DNA of 32,848 nt from Phaeobacter sp. (GTDB lineage: Bacteria > Pseudomonadota > Alphaproteobacteria > Rhodobacterales > Rhodobacteraceae), in the NCBI RefSeq assembly GCF_022825805.1, contig NZ_JAJDWC010000025.1, positions 1 to 32,848 on the forward strand, in the 5' to 3' direction. Numbering within the stretch: position 1 is the first letter of the stretch; every line of letters starts with the position of its first letter. A program made the translations under genes and the position numbers. This document shows positions 7,475-15,441 of this stretch, in pieces. Below the pieces are notes generated by a model. It saw nothing but the letters and a program-made list of their open reading frames with translations, was not told the origin of the DNA and did not search any database.

Positions 7475-8254
7475 TCAACTCGATTTCGTTGCGCTTTGAT
7501 CGCGCGCTGCAGTTTGAAGGCTGAAGCCCATGAGGCTGCGTTGTAGGTCCAAATCCTCGGCAAGTGCGCGCATTGGCCCAGACCATTTGACGGCGCCGTC
7601 CACCATGACATGGGCGGTATCCCCCAATGCGGCTGCGACTGCGAAATTCTGTTCGACCATCAAGATCGATGCGCCTTGGTCCTTCAGGTCCTGCAGAGCG
7701 CGCACCATTGTTGCGACAATTGCAGGGGCGAGGCCTTTGGTCGGTTCATCGATGATGTACAGTTCCCGCTCTTCGATCATGGCCCGCGCGACGGAGAGCA
7801 TCTGTTTTTGCCCACCAGAGAGATGCCCAGCCTCTGTGTGCCATAGAGTTTTGAGTGGCGGAAATGTTGCGAAGATCCAGCCCAGTCGGGTGGCACTCAT
7901 CGGTCCTGAAAAGGCAGCGAGCTGCATGTTTTCTTCGACTGTCAGATCCGAGAAGATGCCCATATCCTCTGGCACGTACCCGATGCCCGCACGTGCGATA
8001 TCGGCCGTTGGCTGTGTGCTGATGTCGGCACCGTTGAAGGTGATGGAGCCCCGGTGAATTCGCCAATGACCCATGATGCTGCGCAATGTCGTGGTTTTAC
8101 CGACACCATTGCGCCCCAGCAGCATCGTGACCTGCCCGCGTGGCACCACGAGATCCACGCCATTCAGGATGTGATACTGCCTGATGTCCGTATGAACAGC
8201 GTCGAGCCGGAGGATGGGTGCATCTTCGATGAGGTGGTCGATCTGGTCAGCCAT
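7475..8254 (-). CDS. HAAT-type ABC transporter ATPase (LivF-like)
   Basis: Cytoplasmic ATPase subunit, 259 residues. Walker A is GRNGVGKTT (about 47-55), the signature is LSGGQKQM (about 144-151), Walker B is LYIIDEPTKGL and the H-loop position reads MVEQNFAVA. The Gln-Asn pair in place of His is usual for LivF-type subunits. Its start overlaps the end of the LivG-like gene by 8 bp. It forms the heterodimeric motor with the LivG-like subunit. Confidence 0.93.
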   Translation of the reverse strand: MADQIDHLIEDAPILRLDAVHTDIRQYHILNGVDLVVPRGQVTMLLGRNGVGKTTTLRSIMGHWRIHRGSITFNGADISTQPTADIARAGIGYVPEDMGIFSDLTVEENMQLAAFSGPMSATRLGWIFATFPPLKTLWHTEAGHLSGGQKQMLSVARAMIEERELYIIDEPTKGLAPAIVATMVRALQDLKDQGASILMVEQNFAVAAALGDTAHVMVDGAVKWSGPMRALAEDLDLQRSLMGFSLQTAARDQSATKSS

Positions 8255-9020
8255 GCATCTGATCCTCTGGGCTGAGCCCCAGATACGCCTCTTGGACGAT
8301 GGCCGAAGCCATCACCTCCGCAGGCGGCCCATCGGCGACCAGCTGGCCATTGTGCAAAACGACAATGCGGTCTGCGAGGGTACGGATGACGTCCATTTTA
8401 TGTTCGACCAGTAGCACCGTACATTCAGTCCGCGCCTTGAGATCCGCGATCAAGTCAAGGATCGTGTCCGCTTCATCCAGGCTCATACCGGCTGTGGGCT
8501 CATCAAACATGAAGACCTTGGGCTCCAACGCAATCAGAATGGCCACCTCGAGCTTGCGTTGATCTCCGTGGGGCAGTTCAGAGACCGGTTGCTTCGCCAC
8601 ATGCTCTAGACGCACCTGGGCGAGGATTGTCTGCGCTTTCGCCGTGATGTCGGTCAGCGCGACCGCTGTGGACCATAGGTTAAACCCCTTGTTCGCCTTG
8701 GCTTGCACGACCAGCCGGATATTTTCCAAAACCGTGAGATCAGGAAACAGGTTGGTGAGCTGAAAAGCGCGCCCCAAGCCTGCTTTGGTTCGCGCAGAGA
8801 CCGGCAGTCGCGAGATATCTTGCCCGTTCAGCACCACCTGACCGGAGGAGGCGCGGATTTGACCCGAAATCAGGTTAAAAAATGTGGTTTTGCCCGCCCC
8901 ATTCGGTCCAACAATCGCGGTCAGTTCGCCGGGATGAAACTGCGTTGTGACATTGTCCACCGCGATGTGCCCGCCAAAGCGGACAGTGAGGTCAGTGGTG
9001 GAAAGCAGCGGAATAGACAT
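8247..9020 (-). CDS. HAAT-type ABC transporter ATPase (LivG-like)
   Basis: Second ATPase subunit, 257 residues. Walker A is GPNGAGKTT (about 38-46), the signature is the diverged LPHGDQRKLEVAI typical of some LivG proteins, and Walker B is VFMFDEPTAGMS. The H-loop His is present in LVEHKMDV. It lies 83 bp after the binding-protein gene. That gap holds a short GC-rich hairpin (about 9060-9083) that could stabilise the abundant binding-protein message relative to the rest. Confidence 0.93.
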   Translation of the reverse strand: MSIPLLSTTDLTVRFGGHIAVDNVTTQFHPGELTAIVGPNGAGKTTFFNLISGQIRASSGQVVLNGQDISRLPVSARTKAGLGRAFQLTNLFPDLTVLENIRLVVQAKANKGFNLWSTAVALTDITAKAQTILAQVRLEHVAKQPVSELPHGDQRKLEVAILIALEPKVFMFDEPTAGMSLDEADTILDLIADLKARTECTVLLVEHKMDVIRTLADRIVVLHNGQLVADGPPAEVMASAIVQEAYLGLSPEDQMHG

Positions 9021-9103
9021 GCAGCCTGTGGGATATTTGAATGAGATGAGGCCATTTCACCTGCCGCGCACGCCGCGTTCAGGCAAAACAGCAGGCCTCT
9101 TGG

Positions 9104-10291
9104 CTACTGATTACGCACCGGTATTGGCATGTCATCAATCCCAAGCTCCCGGACCAGTTCAGGCACTGCCCATTCGACATTTTCGTCAACGCGCAATTTG
9201 AAGTGATACATGCTCTGTAGTGCCTGATGGTCTTCTGGGCGGAACCTCATTGTTCCTTTTGGTGTTTCCCACTCCATACCTTCCATTGCTTCGATCAAGG
9301 CTTCTGTGTCGGACGATCCGGCGTTCTTGATAGCCTCCACTGCGGCAATTCCGGCAGCCATACCACCTGCGGTAAAGAAATCAGGTGGGCTGTCGAAGCG
9401 TTCGAAATGGGTTTTGACCAGCCAATCGTTCACCGGGTTGTCGGGCAGTTCATAGTAGTAATAGGTCCCGCCCTGCATACCTTCGAAGTCTTTGAACCCC
9501 TTCAGGGCCGCAAGAATATTGCCCACACCTGCGAATTCGATCCCAAAACGGCCAGGATCCATGGCGTTGATCTTCGCCCATGGATTGCCACCGCCTGCCC
9601 AAATGATGAACAGCTTCTTCTCGCCATCGAGATCTTTCATCGCGTTGAAGATACGTTCGCCTGCTGCCGTGAAATCGGTTGTGTCGGTGGGGGCGAATTC
9701 TTCGTGCACAATCGACACGCCCTGTGCGGCCAAAGCTTCCCGAAAGGCTGCGATGCCATCGCGCCCAAAGGCATAGTCCTGCGCCAAGGTGGCGATATGG
9801 ACGTTATCTCCCGCCAGTGCGATGGCGCTTGCAACCGCATCCTGGGAGGAATTCCGTGAGGTTCGGAACACATACCGGTTCCAGTTCGAGCCAGTGATTG
9901 AATCGGCCACGGCCGGTTCCACGATCAGGATTTTCTCATATTCTTCTGCGACTGGCAGCATCGCCAGCGCCACGCCAGAACTGACTGGTCCGATGGCAAG
10001 GTCGACCTCGTCATCGCCATAGGCCTCTTCCAGCAGTGCTCTGCCGTTCTCGGGTTTGAGCTGAGTGTCTTTTTCGAGAACGACGATCGGTTCACCATTG
10101 ATCTCCATGGTGCCACTAGTGGCATACTCCAGACCCAGCATCAGCCCGTCATGCGACTGTTTTGCATAGGCTTCGAACGGCCCGGTTTTGCCGTAGATAT
10201 GGGCGATTTTGATGTCTGCAAACCCGGGGCTTGCCAGCGTCGCCGCGCATAGGGCCCAGCCCAATGGGCGTGCGAGAGAAAAGCGTTGCAT
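9104..10291 (-). CDS. Periplasmic substrate-binding protein of the HAAT importer
   Basis: 395 residues with an N-terminal Sec signal peptide (Arg-containing n-region, hydrophobic core to about 20, likely cleavage after GFA near residue 25), then a Peripla_BP_6 type fold beginning IKIAHIYGKTGPFEAYAKQSHDG. Members of this family bind branched-chain amino acids, amides, urea or aromatic acids. It directly follows hpaI on the same strand with a 148-bp gap that carries its own candidate promoter, so the importer may be induced separately or together with the catabolic genes. The likely ligand class is aromatic (homoprotocatechuate, L-DOPA or a related phenyl compound), by context only. Start ATG is preceded by GGAAGGA. 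Confidence 0.9.
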   Translation of the reverse strand: MQRFSLARPLGWALCAATLASPGFADIKIAHIYGKTGPFEAYAKQSHDGLMLGLEYATSGTMEINGEPIVVLEKDTQLKPENGRALLEEAYGDDEVDLAIGPVSSGVALAMLPVAEEYEKILIVEPAVADSITGSNWNRYVFRTSRNSSQDAVASAIALAGDNVHIATLAQDYAFGRDGIAAFREALAAQGVSIVHEEFAPTDTTDFTAAGERIFNAMKDLDGEKKLFIIWAGGGNPWAKINAMDPGRFGIEFAGVGNILAALKGFKDFEGMQGGTYYYYELPDNPVNDWLVKTHFERFDSPPDFFTAGGMAAGIAAVEAIKNAGSSDTEALIEAMEGMEWETPKGTMRFRPEDHQALQSMYHFKLRVDENVEWAVPELVRELGIDDMPIPVRNQ

Positions 10292-10346
10292 GGGCCTATC
10301 CTTCCCAAAACATGTGAAATCAAATGCAATTTCTATCTTTGGGTGT

Positions 10347-10390
10347 AGGCTACCTGCCTTGCGCGCTATTGGTCAATTGCACCGATCGGT
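10347..10390 (-). promoter_or_regulatory. Candidate promoter and palindromic operator for the ABC importer genes
   Basis: On the minus strand, TTGACC (10376-10371) and TAGCCT (10352-10347) are separated by 18 bp. ACCGATCGGT at 10381-10390, a perfect 10-bp palindrome, lies four bases upstream of the -35 box. This arrangement suggests an independently regulated transporter promoter inside the hpa-transport block. The -10 match is weak. Confidence 0.35.
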
Positions 10391-10439
10391 CAGAGTAGTC
10401 TTTATCTATATCGGTGTGCCTTGGGCCGTACCGTCGCCG

Positions 10440-11210
10440 TTATTTGTTTTTCCAAGACTGGGCCAGGGTGCGACCGGTCTGCGCAAGCAGCAATACATCG
10501 ATGCCGACCGCCAGGAATTGGGCTCCCATATCGAAATAGGCCTGGGTCGCGTCGTCGTTGGTGCCCAAGATACCTGGTGCAAGCCCCGCAGCTGCAATCC
10601 GATTTATTGCGTCCTCGATGGTGGCTCGCACTTCTGGATGCGCTGAATTCCCCTGATGACCCATATCTGTAGACAAATCCGCAGGGCCAATGAATACGCC
10701 GTCAATGCCGTCGACCTGCAAAATGTCATCCAAGGCTGAAATGCCCGCGCGGTTTTCGACCTGCACCAGCAGGCAGATTTCAGCGTCTGCTGTTTGGATA
10801 TAGTCGCTGACACTCCCAAACATGGTGGCGCGCGCGGCGGTTGCTCCGACGCCCCGTACACCGACGGGTGGATAGCGGCAGGCGCGCACCAAGTCCCGTG
10901 CCCGGTCGGCACTTTCCACGATTGGCACGAGAATGGTCTGAGCCCCGGCATCCAAGACCTGTTTGATCATCCAGGTTTCGCCAATAGGCAGGCGCACCAC
11001 GGGGTGGCTGTTTGATGCTGCCAGCGCAACCAACTGGTCCCTGATCGACCGGATGTCATTGGGTGCATGTTCGCCGTCGATCACCAACCAATCAAACCCG
11101 CAGGTGCCCATGATTTCTGCGACTGCAGGTTCGGCAAAGCTCATCCAGCACCCGATCTGCCGTTCGCCTTTTGCCAGGGCTGCTTTGAAATGGTTCTTTG
11201 GTGCGGGCAT
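10440..11210 (-). CDS. hpaI: 4-hydroxy-2-oxoheptanedioate aldolase, HpaI type
   Basis: Class II (metal-dependent) pyruvate aldolase of the HpcH/HpaI family, 256 residues. It cleaves 4-hydroxy-2-oxoheptane-1,7-dioate to pyruvate and succinic semialdehyde, the last step of homoprotocatechuate meta-cleavage. Residues aligned from memory to the E. coli enzyme are all present with a constant +3 offset: His48 (in DGEH), Arg73 (VVRLP), metal ligands Glu152 (QVENR) and Asp178 (GPADLS). Start ATG has AGGAGAG upstream. It lies 28 bp after hpaH and is the last enzyme gene before the transporter genes. Confidence 0.93.
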   Translation of the reverse strand: MPAPKNHFKAALAKGERQIGCWMSFAEPAVAEIMGTCGFDWLVIDGEHAPNDIRSIRDQLVALAASNSHPVVRLPIGETWMIKQVLDAGAQTILVPIVESADRARDLVRACRYPPVGVRGVGATAARATMFGSVSDYIQTADAEICLLVQVENRAGISALDDILQVDGIDGVFIGPADLSTDMGHQGNSAHPEVRATIEDAINRIAAAGLAPGILGTNDDATQAYFDMGAQFLAVGIDVLLLAQTGRTLAQSWKNK

Positions 11211-11238
11211 TTACGGTCTCTCCTGCCGGAAATTAGCG

Positions 11239-12045
11239 TTAGGCGAATTGGATCGAAACGGAGCCAAACGGCCCAAAATCAGCAAAAATATCGGCGCCGC
11301 TCGGACACTCAATCGGGCGAATGAACGACCCTGACAAAACGATATCCCCAGCTTCGATCGTTTGTCCATATTCGGCCAAACGTTGCGCCAGCCACAGAAC
11401 AGAGGTGACTGGATCGTCCAAGACCCCTGCGCCGAGGCCGGTTTCTTCGACGGTACCGTTGCGTCGCACAATGGCCCCGGTCCAGCGCAGATCGAGCGTC
11501 GTTTCACCAAGTGTGTGCCGCTCTGCGCCCAGAACAACACCAGCGTTCGCGGCATTGTCGCTGACAGTATCTGTGATGATCCGCGCCTGGCCGGTTTCGG
11601 GATCTTGTCGCAATATGCGTGTGTCCAGAATTTCCAGGGCGGGTGCGACATAATCTGTGGCGTTGATCACATCCTCTCGGGTGCAATCTACGCCTGCCAG
11701 CGGCGCTTTCATCACAAAGGCGATTTCCGCCTCGACGCGTGGCTGAATAAAGCGCCCGGACGGAACGACAGCGCCGTTTTCGAACAGCATATCATCCAGC
11801 AAGACGCCGCTGTCTGGCGTGGTGATGTTCAGCGCCTGTTGCATGGCCCGACTGGTAAGACCGATTTTCCAGCCGATTTTGCGACGCCCTTCGGACAGCT
11901 TCTGATGAACCAGCGCCTGCTGGACCGCGTATGCATCCTCCAGCGTCATGTCCGGATAGGAACGGGACAGCAGCGCACATTGCGACCCTGTCCGCTCCGC
12001 TTGCAACAGCGTTCTTGCGGCGGCTTGATGCTGATCTGGTGTCAT
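11239..12045 (-). CDS. hpaH: 2-oxo-hept-4-ene-1,7-dioate hydratase
   Basis: 268 residues, FAH-superfamily hydratase that adds water to 2-oxohept-4-ene-1,7-dioate, giving the substrate of HpaI. The metal triad is seen as Glu105 and Glu107 (in VEAEIAF) and Glu138 (PALEIL), matching the E. coli pattern from memory. Length is normal (267-268). Its ATG overlaps the stop of the FAH-family gene upstream (ATGA), so translation is coupled. Confidence 0.93.
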   Translation of the reverse strand: MTPDQHQAAARTLLQAERTGSQCALLSRSYPDMTLEDAYAVQQALVHQKLSEGRRKIGWKIGLTSRAMQQALNITTPDSGVLLDDMLFENGAVVPSGRFIQPRVEAEIAFVMKAPLAGVDCTREDVINATDYVAPALEILDTRILRQDPETGQARIITDTVSDNAANAGVVLGAERHTLGETTLDLRWTGAIVRRNGTVEETGLGAGVLDDPVTSVLWLAQRLAEYGQTIEAGDIVLSGSFIRPIECPSGADIFADFGPFGSVSIQFA

Positions 12046-12911
12046 TCTTCGGCCTCGTCAAATTCATCTGCAATCGTGTTGCGCAGCAGGCCAATCCCAT
12101 CGACTTCGACCTCCACCACATCGCCAGGGACGAGATAGCGCGGTGGGTCAAATCGTGCGCCTGCCCCAGTGGGGGTGCCTGTGACAATCATGTCCCCGGG
12201 CTGCAGTGTGGTGAAGGTTGAGATGTAGGCAATCTCTTCTGAAATCGGAAACATCATCCGATTGAGCGTATCGTCCTGACGGACCTCGCCGTTTACCCGC
12301 GTGATCAGACGCGCATCATCCAGTTGCGATGCCGAATGAAACGGTACCAGCCAGGGGCCAATAGATCCGGAACGGTCCCAGTTTTTGCCCTGAGTCACAT
12401 TGAACTTCGCGTGTCTGACCCAATCCCGAATGGTTCCTTCGTTGCACAGGGACAGGGCTGCGATGTGGTCATAGGCGTTTTCGGGTTTAATTCTGCGGCC
12501 TTCTTTGCCAATCACCACGACCACCTCGCCTTCGTAATCGAGTGTGTGGTTTTCAGGCGGGCGGATCAGCGGCTCGCCTGCGCCGGTGAAAGACCGCGGG
12601 AAGCGGGGGAACAGCGACATGTGTTTTGGCTGGGCGGAACCATCTTTGTATTCGGCGTTGCGATCCGGAAAATTGACACCAACACAAATGATTTTCTCAG
12701 GGTTGGGGATCGGGATCAGGAGGCTGTAGCTTTCGTGTGTGACGGACCGACCCATGACCGCTTTGCCCAAGGTTTCGAGCCCCTGATCCGCAATGACGTC
12801 CCGCAGGGTCGGCCACTCCGGGAACAGAGGGGAGAGTGCGATCATGCCGATGTCGGTTGCAACGCCATAAAAGACGTCGCCGTCAGCTTCGTAGGTGGCA
12901 AACGGCATCAT
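12042..12911 (-). CDS. Fumarylacetoacetate-hydrolase family protein, HpaG-like isomerase/decarboxylase
   Basis: 289 residues with a single FAH domain. In this operon the unfilled step is decarboxylation of 5-oxopent-3-ene-1,2,5-tricarboxylate and isomerisation to 2-oxohept-4-enedioate, which HpaG performs. E. coli HpaG is a fused two-domain protein of about 430 residues, so this would be a one-domain version. Metal ligands Glu127 and Glu129 are clear (LDYEGEV). The third ligand, Asp in the usual ND motif, appears here as Glu158 (CNEGTIRDW). Its start overlaps the decarboxylase stop (ATGA) and its stop overlaps hpaH. A different FAH-type hydrolase role cannot be excluded, so I give no symbol. 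Confidence 0.85.
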   Translation of the reverse strand: MMPFATYEADGDVFYGVATDIGMIALSPLFPEWPTLRDVIADQGLETLGKAVMGRSVTHESYSLLIPIPNPEKIICVGVNFPDRNAEYKDGSAQPKHMSLFPRFPRSFTGAGEPLIRPPENHTLDYEGEVVVVIGKEGRRIKPENAYDHIAALSLCNEGTIRDWVRHAKFNVTQGKNWDRSGSIGPWLVPFHSASQLDDARLITRVNGEVRQDDTLNRMMFPISEEIAYISTFTTLQPGDMIVTGTPTGAGARFDPPRYLVPGDVVEVEVDGIGLLRNTIADEFDEAEE

Positions 12912-14320
12912 AGCTGCGTCCGTGCAATTTCGGTTATGACATCGTAAGCCATCATCACATCCGCCTCGGTTGTTTCGAATTGTCCCGCCTGGAACCGGAT
13001 CACCAGTTGCCCATCCAGCCTGGTTTGGGTCAGGTAAATGCGGCCATCATCATTGATCTTGTTGACCAGCGTTTGGTTCAGTTCGTCTAAGTCCTCTCGG
13101 CCTGTGGGGGTGTATCGGAATGACCACAATGACCACATTGGCGCGCTGGTAATCTCAAAATCAGGTTCCTGCGCCAGTTTGTTGTGCAGTGCGGTCGACC
13201 AGTTGATGTGGTTGCGCAGACGATCGCGCAGCCCATCCAGCCCGTAGGTCCGGATCAGGAACCAGATCTTCAGGGCGCGGAACCGGCGACCAAGCGGGAC
13301 GGACCATTCCGAGTAATTGATGATCCCATCGCGGCCGTGTGTCTTCAGATATTCTGGGCTGATGGCGAGCGTTTGAACCAGATCATCCGGATTCTTCAGG
13401 AAATGCGCGGAGCAGTCGAATTGTACGCCAAGCCACTTGTGGGGATTGAACACGATGCTGTCGGCGCGTTCGATGCCGGGCCAGTAATGCCGATACTCAG
13501 GGCAGATCATCGCAGATCCAGCCCAGGCAGCGTCCACATGGGTGTAAAGCCCATGTTTTTCTGCGATGTCCAGTACCTCGGCAACTGGATCTGTTGCCCC
13601 GACCCCCGTGCCCCCAACGCAGAGGATCACGCCAGCCGGCTGATGACCTGCAGCTATGTCAGCCTGAATGGCGGCCTCCAACGCATCCGGGTCCATGCCG
13701 CGCCAATCACCTTTGATCGGAACGCGGACCAAATTCTGCTGTCCGATCCCCGACACCCAAATGGCACGGTCAATCGATGTGTGTACTTCGGAGGAACAGT
13801 AGATCCGCAGCTGTTTTTGGTTGAACAGACCGTCTTGGTTGCCGCGCCAGGCAAGCGCCTTCTCTCGCATTGTTAGGACCGCCGCAAGCGTGGCAGAGGA
13901 GGCGGTGTCTTGTATCACGCCTTGGAATTGATCGGGCAGATCCAGCGCCTGTCTGAGCCAATCCATCATCCGTGTTTCCAGCTCCGTCGCTGCCGGAGAT
14001 GTCTGCCAGAGCATGCATTGAGGCGCGATTGCGGAGGCCAGAAATTCCGCAAGCACAGAGGGCGCTGCTGCGTTGGAGGTGAAATAGGCAAAGAAGCGCG
14101 GATGCTGCCAATGGGTGATGCCTGGCATCACGATGGTTTCGAAATCCTCAAAAATTTGCGCCATCCCTTCGCCACCCTCGGGCGGAGACAATGGCAGCGC
14201 ATTCAGTACCTCTCCAGGCTCTGTCTTGGCGCGAACAGGGCGATCGCCAACTGTCAGATGGTAGTCTTGTGTCCAATCGGAGACTTTGCGGCCCCATTCG
14301 GAGAATTCATCCCACTTCAT
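12908..14320 (-). CDS. Aromatic L-amino acid decarboxylase (PLP group II)
   Basis: 470 residues, normal for the family. The PLP lysine is K295 in NPHKWLGVQFDCSAH, the cofactor-pairing aspartate is D263 (HVDAAWAG), and the ring-stacking histidine is H180 (SSEVHTS). The catalytic-loop tyrosine is Y324 in SPEYLKTH, 29 residues after the PLP lysine, exactly the spacing between Lys303 and Tyr332 of mammalian DOPA decarboxylase. Change of that Tyr to Phe marks aldehyde synthases, so a true decarboxylase making amines from L-DOPA, tyrosine, phenylalanine or tryptophan is predicted. It sits inside the hpa operon, 39 bp after hpaD and overlapping the FAH gene, so the natural substrate is probably L-DOPA or tyrosine. 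Start ATG has GAGGA upstream. Confidence 0.92.
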   Translation of the reverse strand: MKWDEFSEWGRKVSDWTQDYHLTVGDRPVRAKTEPGEVLNALPLSPPEGGEGMAQIFEDFETIVMPGITHWQHPRFFAYFTSNAAAPSVLAEFLASAIAPQCMLWQTSPAATELETRMMDWLRQALDLPDQFQGVIQDTASSATLAAVLTMREKALAWRGNQDGLFNQKQLRIYCSSEVHTSIDRAIWVSGIGQQNLVRVPIKGDWRGMDPDALEAAIQADIAAGHQPAGVILCVGGTGVGATDPVAEVLDIAEKHGLYTHVDAAWAGSAMICPEYRHYWPGIERADSIVFNPHKWLGVQFDCSAHFLKNPDDLVQTLAISPEYLKTHGRDGIINYSEWSVPLGRRFRALKIWFLIRTYGLDGLRDRLRNHINWSTALHNKLAQEPDFEITSAPMWSLWSFRYTPTGREDLDELNQTLVNKINDDGRIYLTQTRLDGQLVIRFQAGQFETTEADVMMAYDVITEIARTQL

Positions 14321-14359
14321 GTGTTGTTCCTCAGGTCTGGCGATATCTGCCTTGGTAGA

Positions 14360-15340
14360 TCACGGTGCGATAATGGGCTGCGCTGCCAGCATGCTTTTGG
14401 TTGGCGTGGCGCCGTCAAATTCTGATCCCTCTTCGAACCAGGATCTTGGGGCTGGTTCTCCCCAGAGCGTCTGTCTCTGTGGGTCGGTGAGCGACCACTT
14501 TATAGGCTCTAAATCGGGGTCAACGGTCTGATAGTCGGAGCAGTAGATTTCAATCCTGTGCCCGTCTGGATCACGCACATAGAGGAAGAACGCATTCGAA
14601 ATGCCGTGCCGACCTGGGCCGCGCTCAATATTGGTGACGTAACCGGTGGTGGACATCAGATCCAGTAGATCGATGATGTTCATCGGGGTCGGAACCCAGA
14701 ATGCGGTGTGATGCAGACGCGGGCCCAGACCGTTGGTAAAGGCTACGTCGTGAACCCCGCCTTTGCGGTGCATCCAGGCCGCCCAGATTTTACCGCTGTC
14801 ATCATCTTCGGTGTATTCGGTGACCCGAAAACCGATCTCTCCGTAAAAGGCCACGGAGGCATCCACATCGGCGCTGAACATATTGAAATGATCAATCCGA
14901 AGCGGTTTTACCCCTTTATAGAGACTATATTTCTGATGAATTGGCGGAAGACGATCCATCTTGACATAGAACTCCAGCGGGATGCCCCATGGGTCGCGCG
15001 TCCGTAGGGTTCGTCCCATGAAGGGGCGGTCCACCCATTCTACTGGTAAATTCTTTGCGGCGAAGAACTCTGCCGCTTTGTCCAGATCATCGTTGTCATA
15101 GAGCTTGAAGCCGAGGACCCGCACGGATGCCCTATCTGCAGCACTCAGCACGATGCAGTGATGCCCGCGCTCTTCCATCGCACGTAGATAGATTCTGTCG
15201 TTGTCTTCGTAGGTGACGTTCAGGCCAAGGGTGTCGACGTAGAAGGCGCGGGATGCGGCGAGATCACGTACCGCGTATTCCACATGCGACAAGCGCACGA
15301 TGTTAAAGGGTGGGTAGAGGTTCGGAGGGGGAAGGGGCAT
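14360..15340 (-). CDS. hpaD: 3,4-dihydroxyphenylacetate 2,3-dioxygenase
   Basis: Type I extradiol dioxygenase (two vicinal-oxygen-chelate repeats, about 13-130 and 145-270), 326 residues. It opens the ring of homoprotocatechuate to 5-carboxymethyl-2-hydroxymuconate semialdehyde. Metal ligands are His151 (IDHFNM), His211 (LHHTAFW) and Glu264 (HRIEIYC). Catalytic residues His197, His245 and Tyr254 match His200, His248 and Tyr257 of the Brevibacterium fuscum enzyme (numbering from memory). This is the VOC-fold type of Brevibacterium and Arthrobacter, not the unrelated LigB-fold HpaD of E. coli. The metal could be Fe(II) or Mn(II). It lies 101 bp after hpaE. Confidence 0.93.
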   Translation of the reverse strand: MPLPPPNLYPPFNIVRLSHVEYAVRDLAASRAFYVDTLGLNVTYEDNDRIYLRAMEERGHHCIVLSAADRASVRVLGFKLYDNDDLDKAAEFFAAKNLPVEWVDRPFMGRTLRTRDPWGIPLEFYVKMDRLPPIHQKYSLYKGVKPLRIDHFNMFSADVDASVAFYGEIGFRVTEYTEDDDSGKIWAAWMHRKGGVHDVAFTNGLGPRLHHTAFWVPTPMNIIDLLDLMSTTGYVTNIERGPGRHGISNAFFLYVRDPDGHRIEIYCSDYQTVDPDLEPIKWSLTDPQRQTLWGEPAPRSWFEEGSEFDGATPTKSMLAAQPIIAP

Positions 15341-15441
15341 TTTGAACCTTTCTATTCTATCATGTCATCAGCGTTAGGCGGATCAACCAAGATCAATGTG
15401 GGGGGAGCGACCGCCGTTGGCGAAGGTGCGGCAAGCTGAGG

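Noticed and set aside
5369-10291. Naming the importer livKHMGF for branched-chain amino acids
   Set aside because: The family is broad and the genes follow a homoprotocatechuate operon, so a specific substrate name is not supported.
15341-15441. Gap between hpaE and hpaD as a site for an extra small gene or promoter
   Set aside because: About 100 bp with no ribosome binding site plus frame, and no convincing -35/-10 pair.
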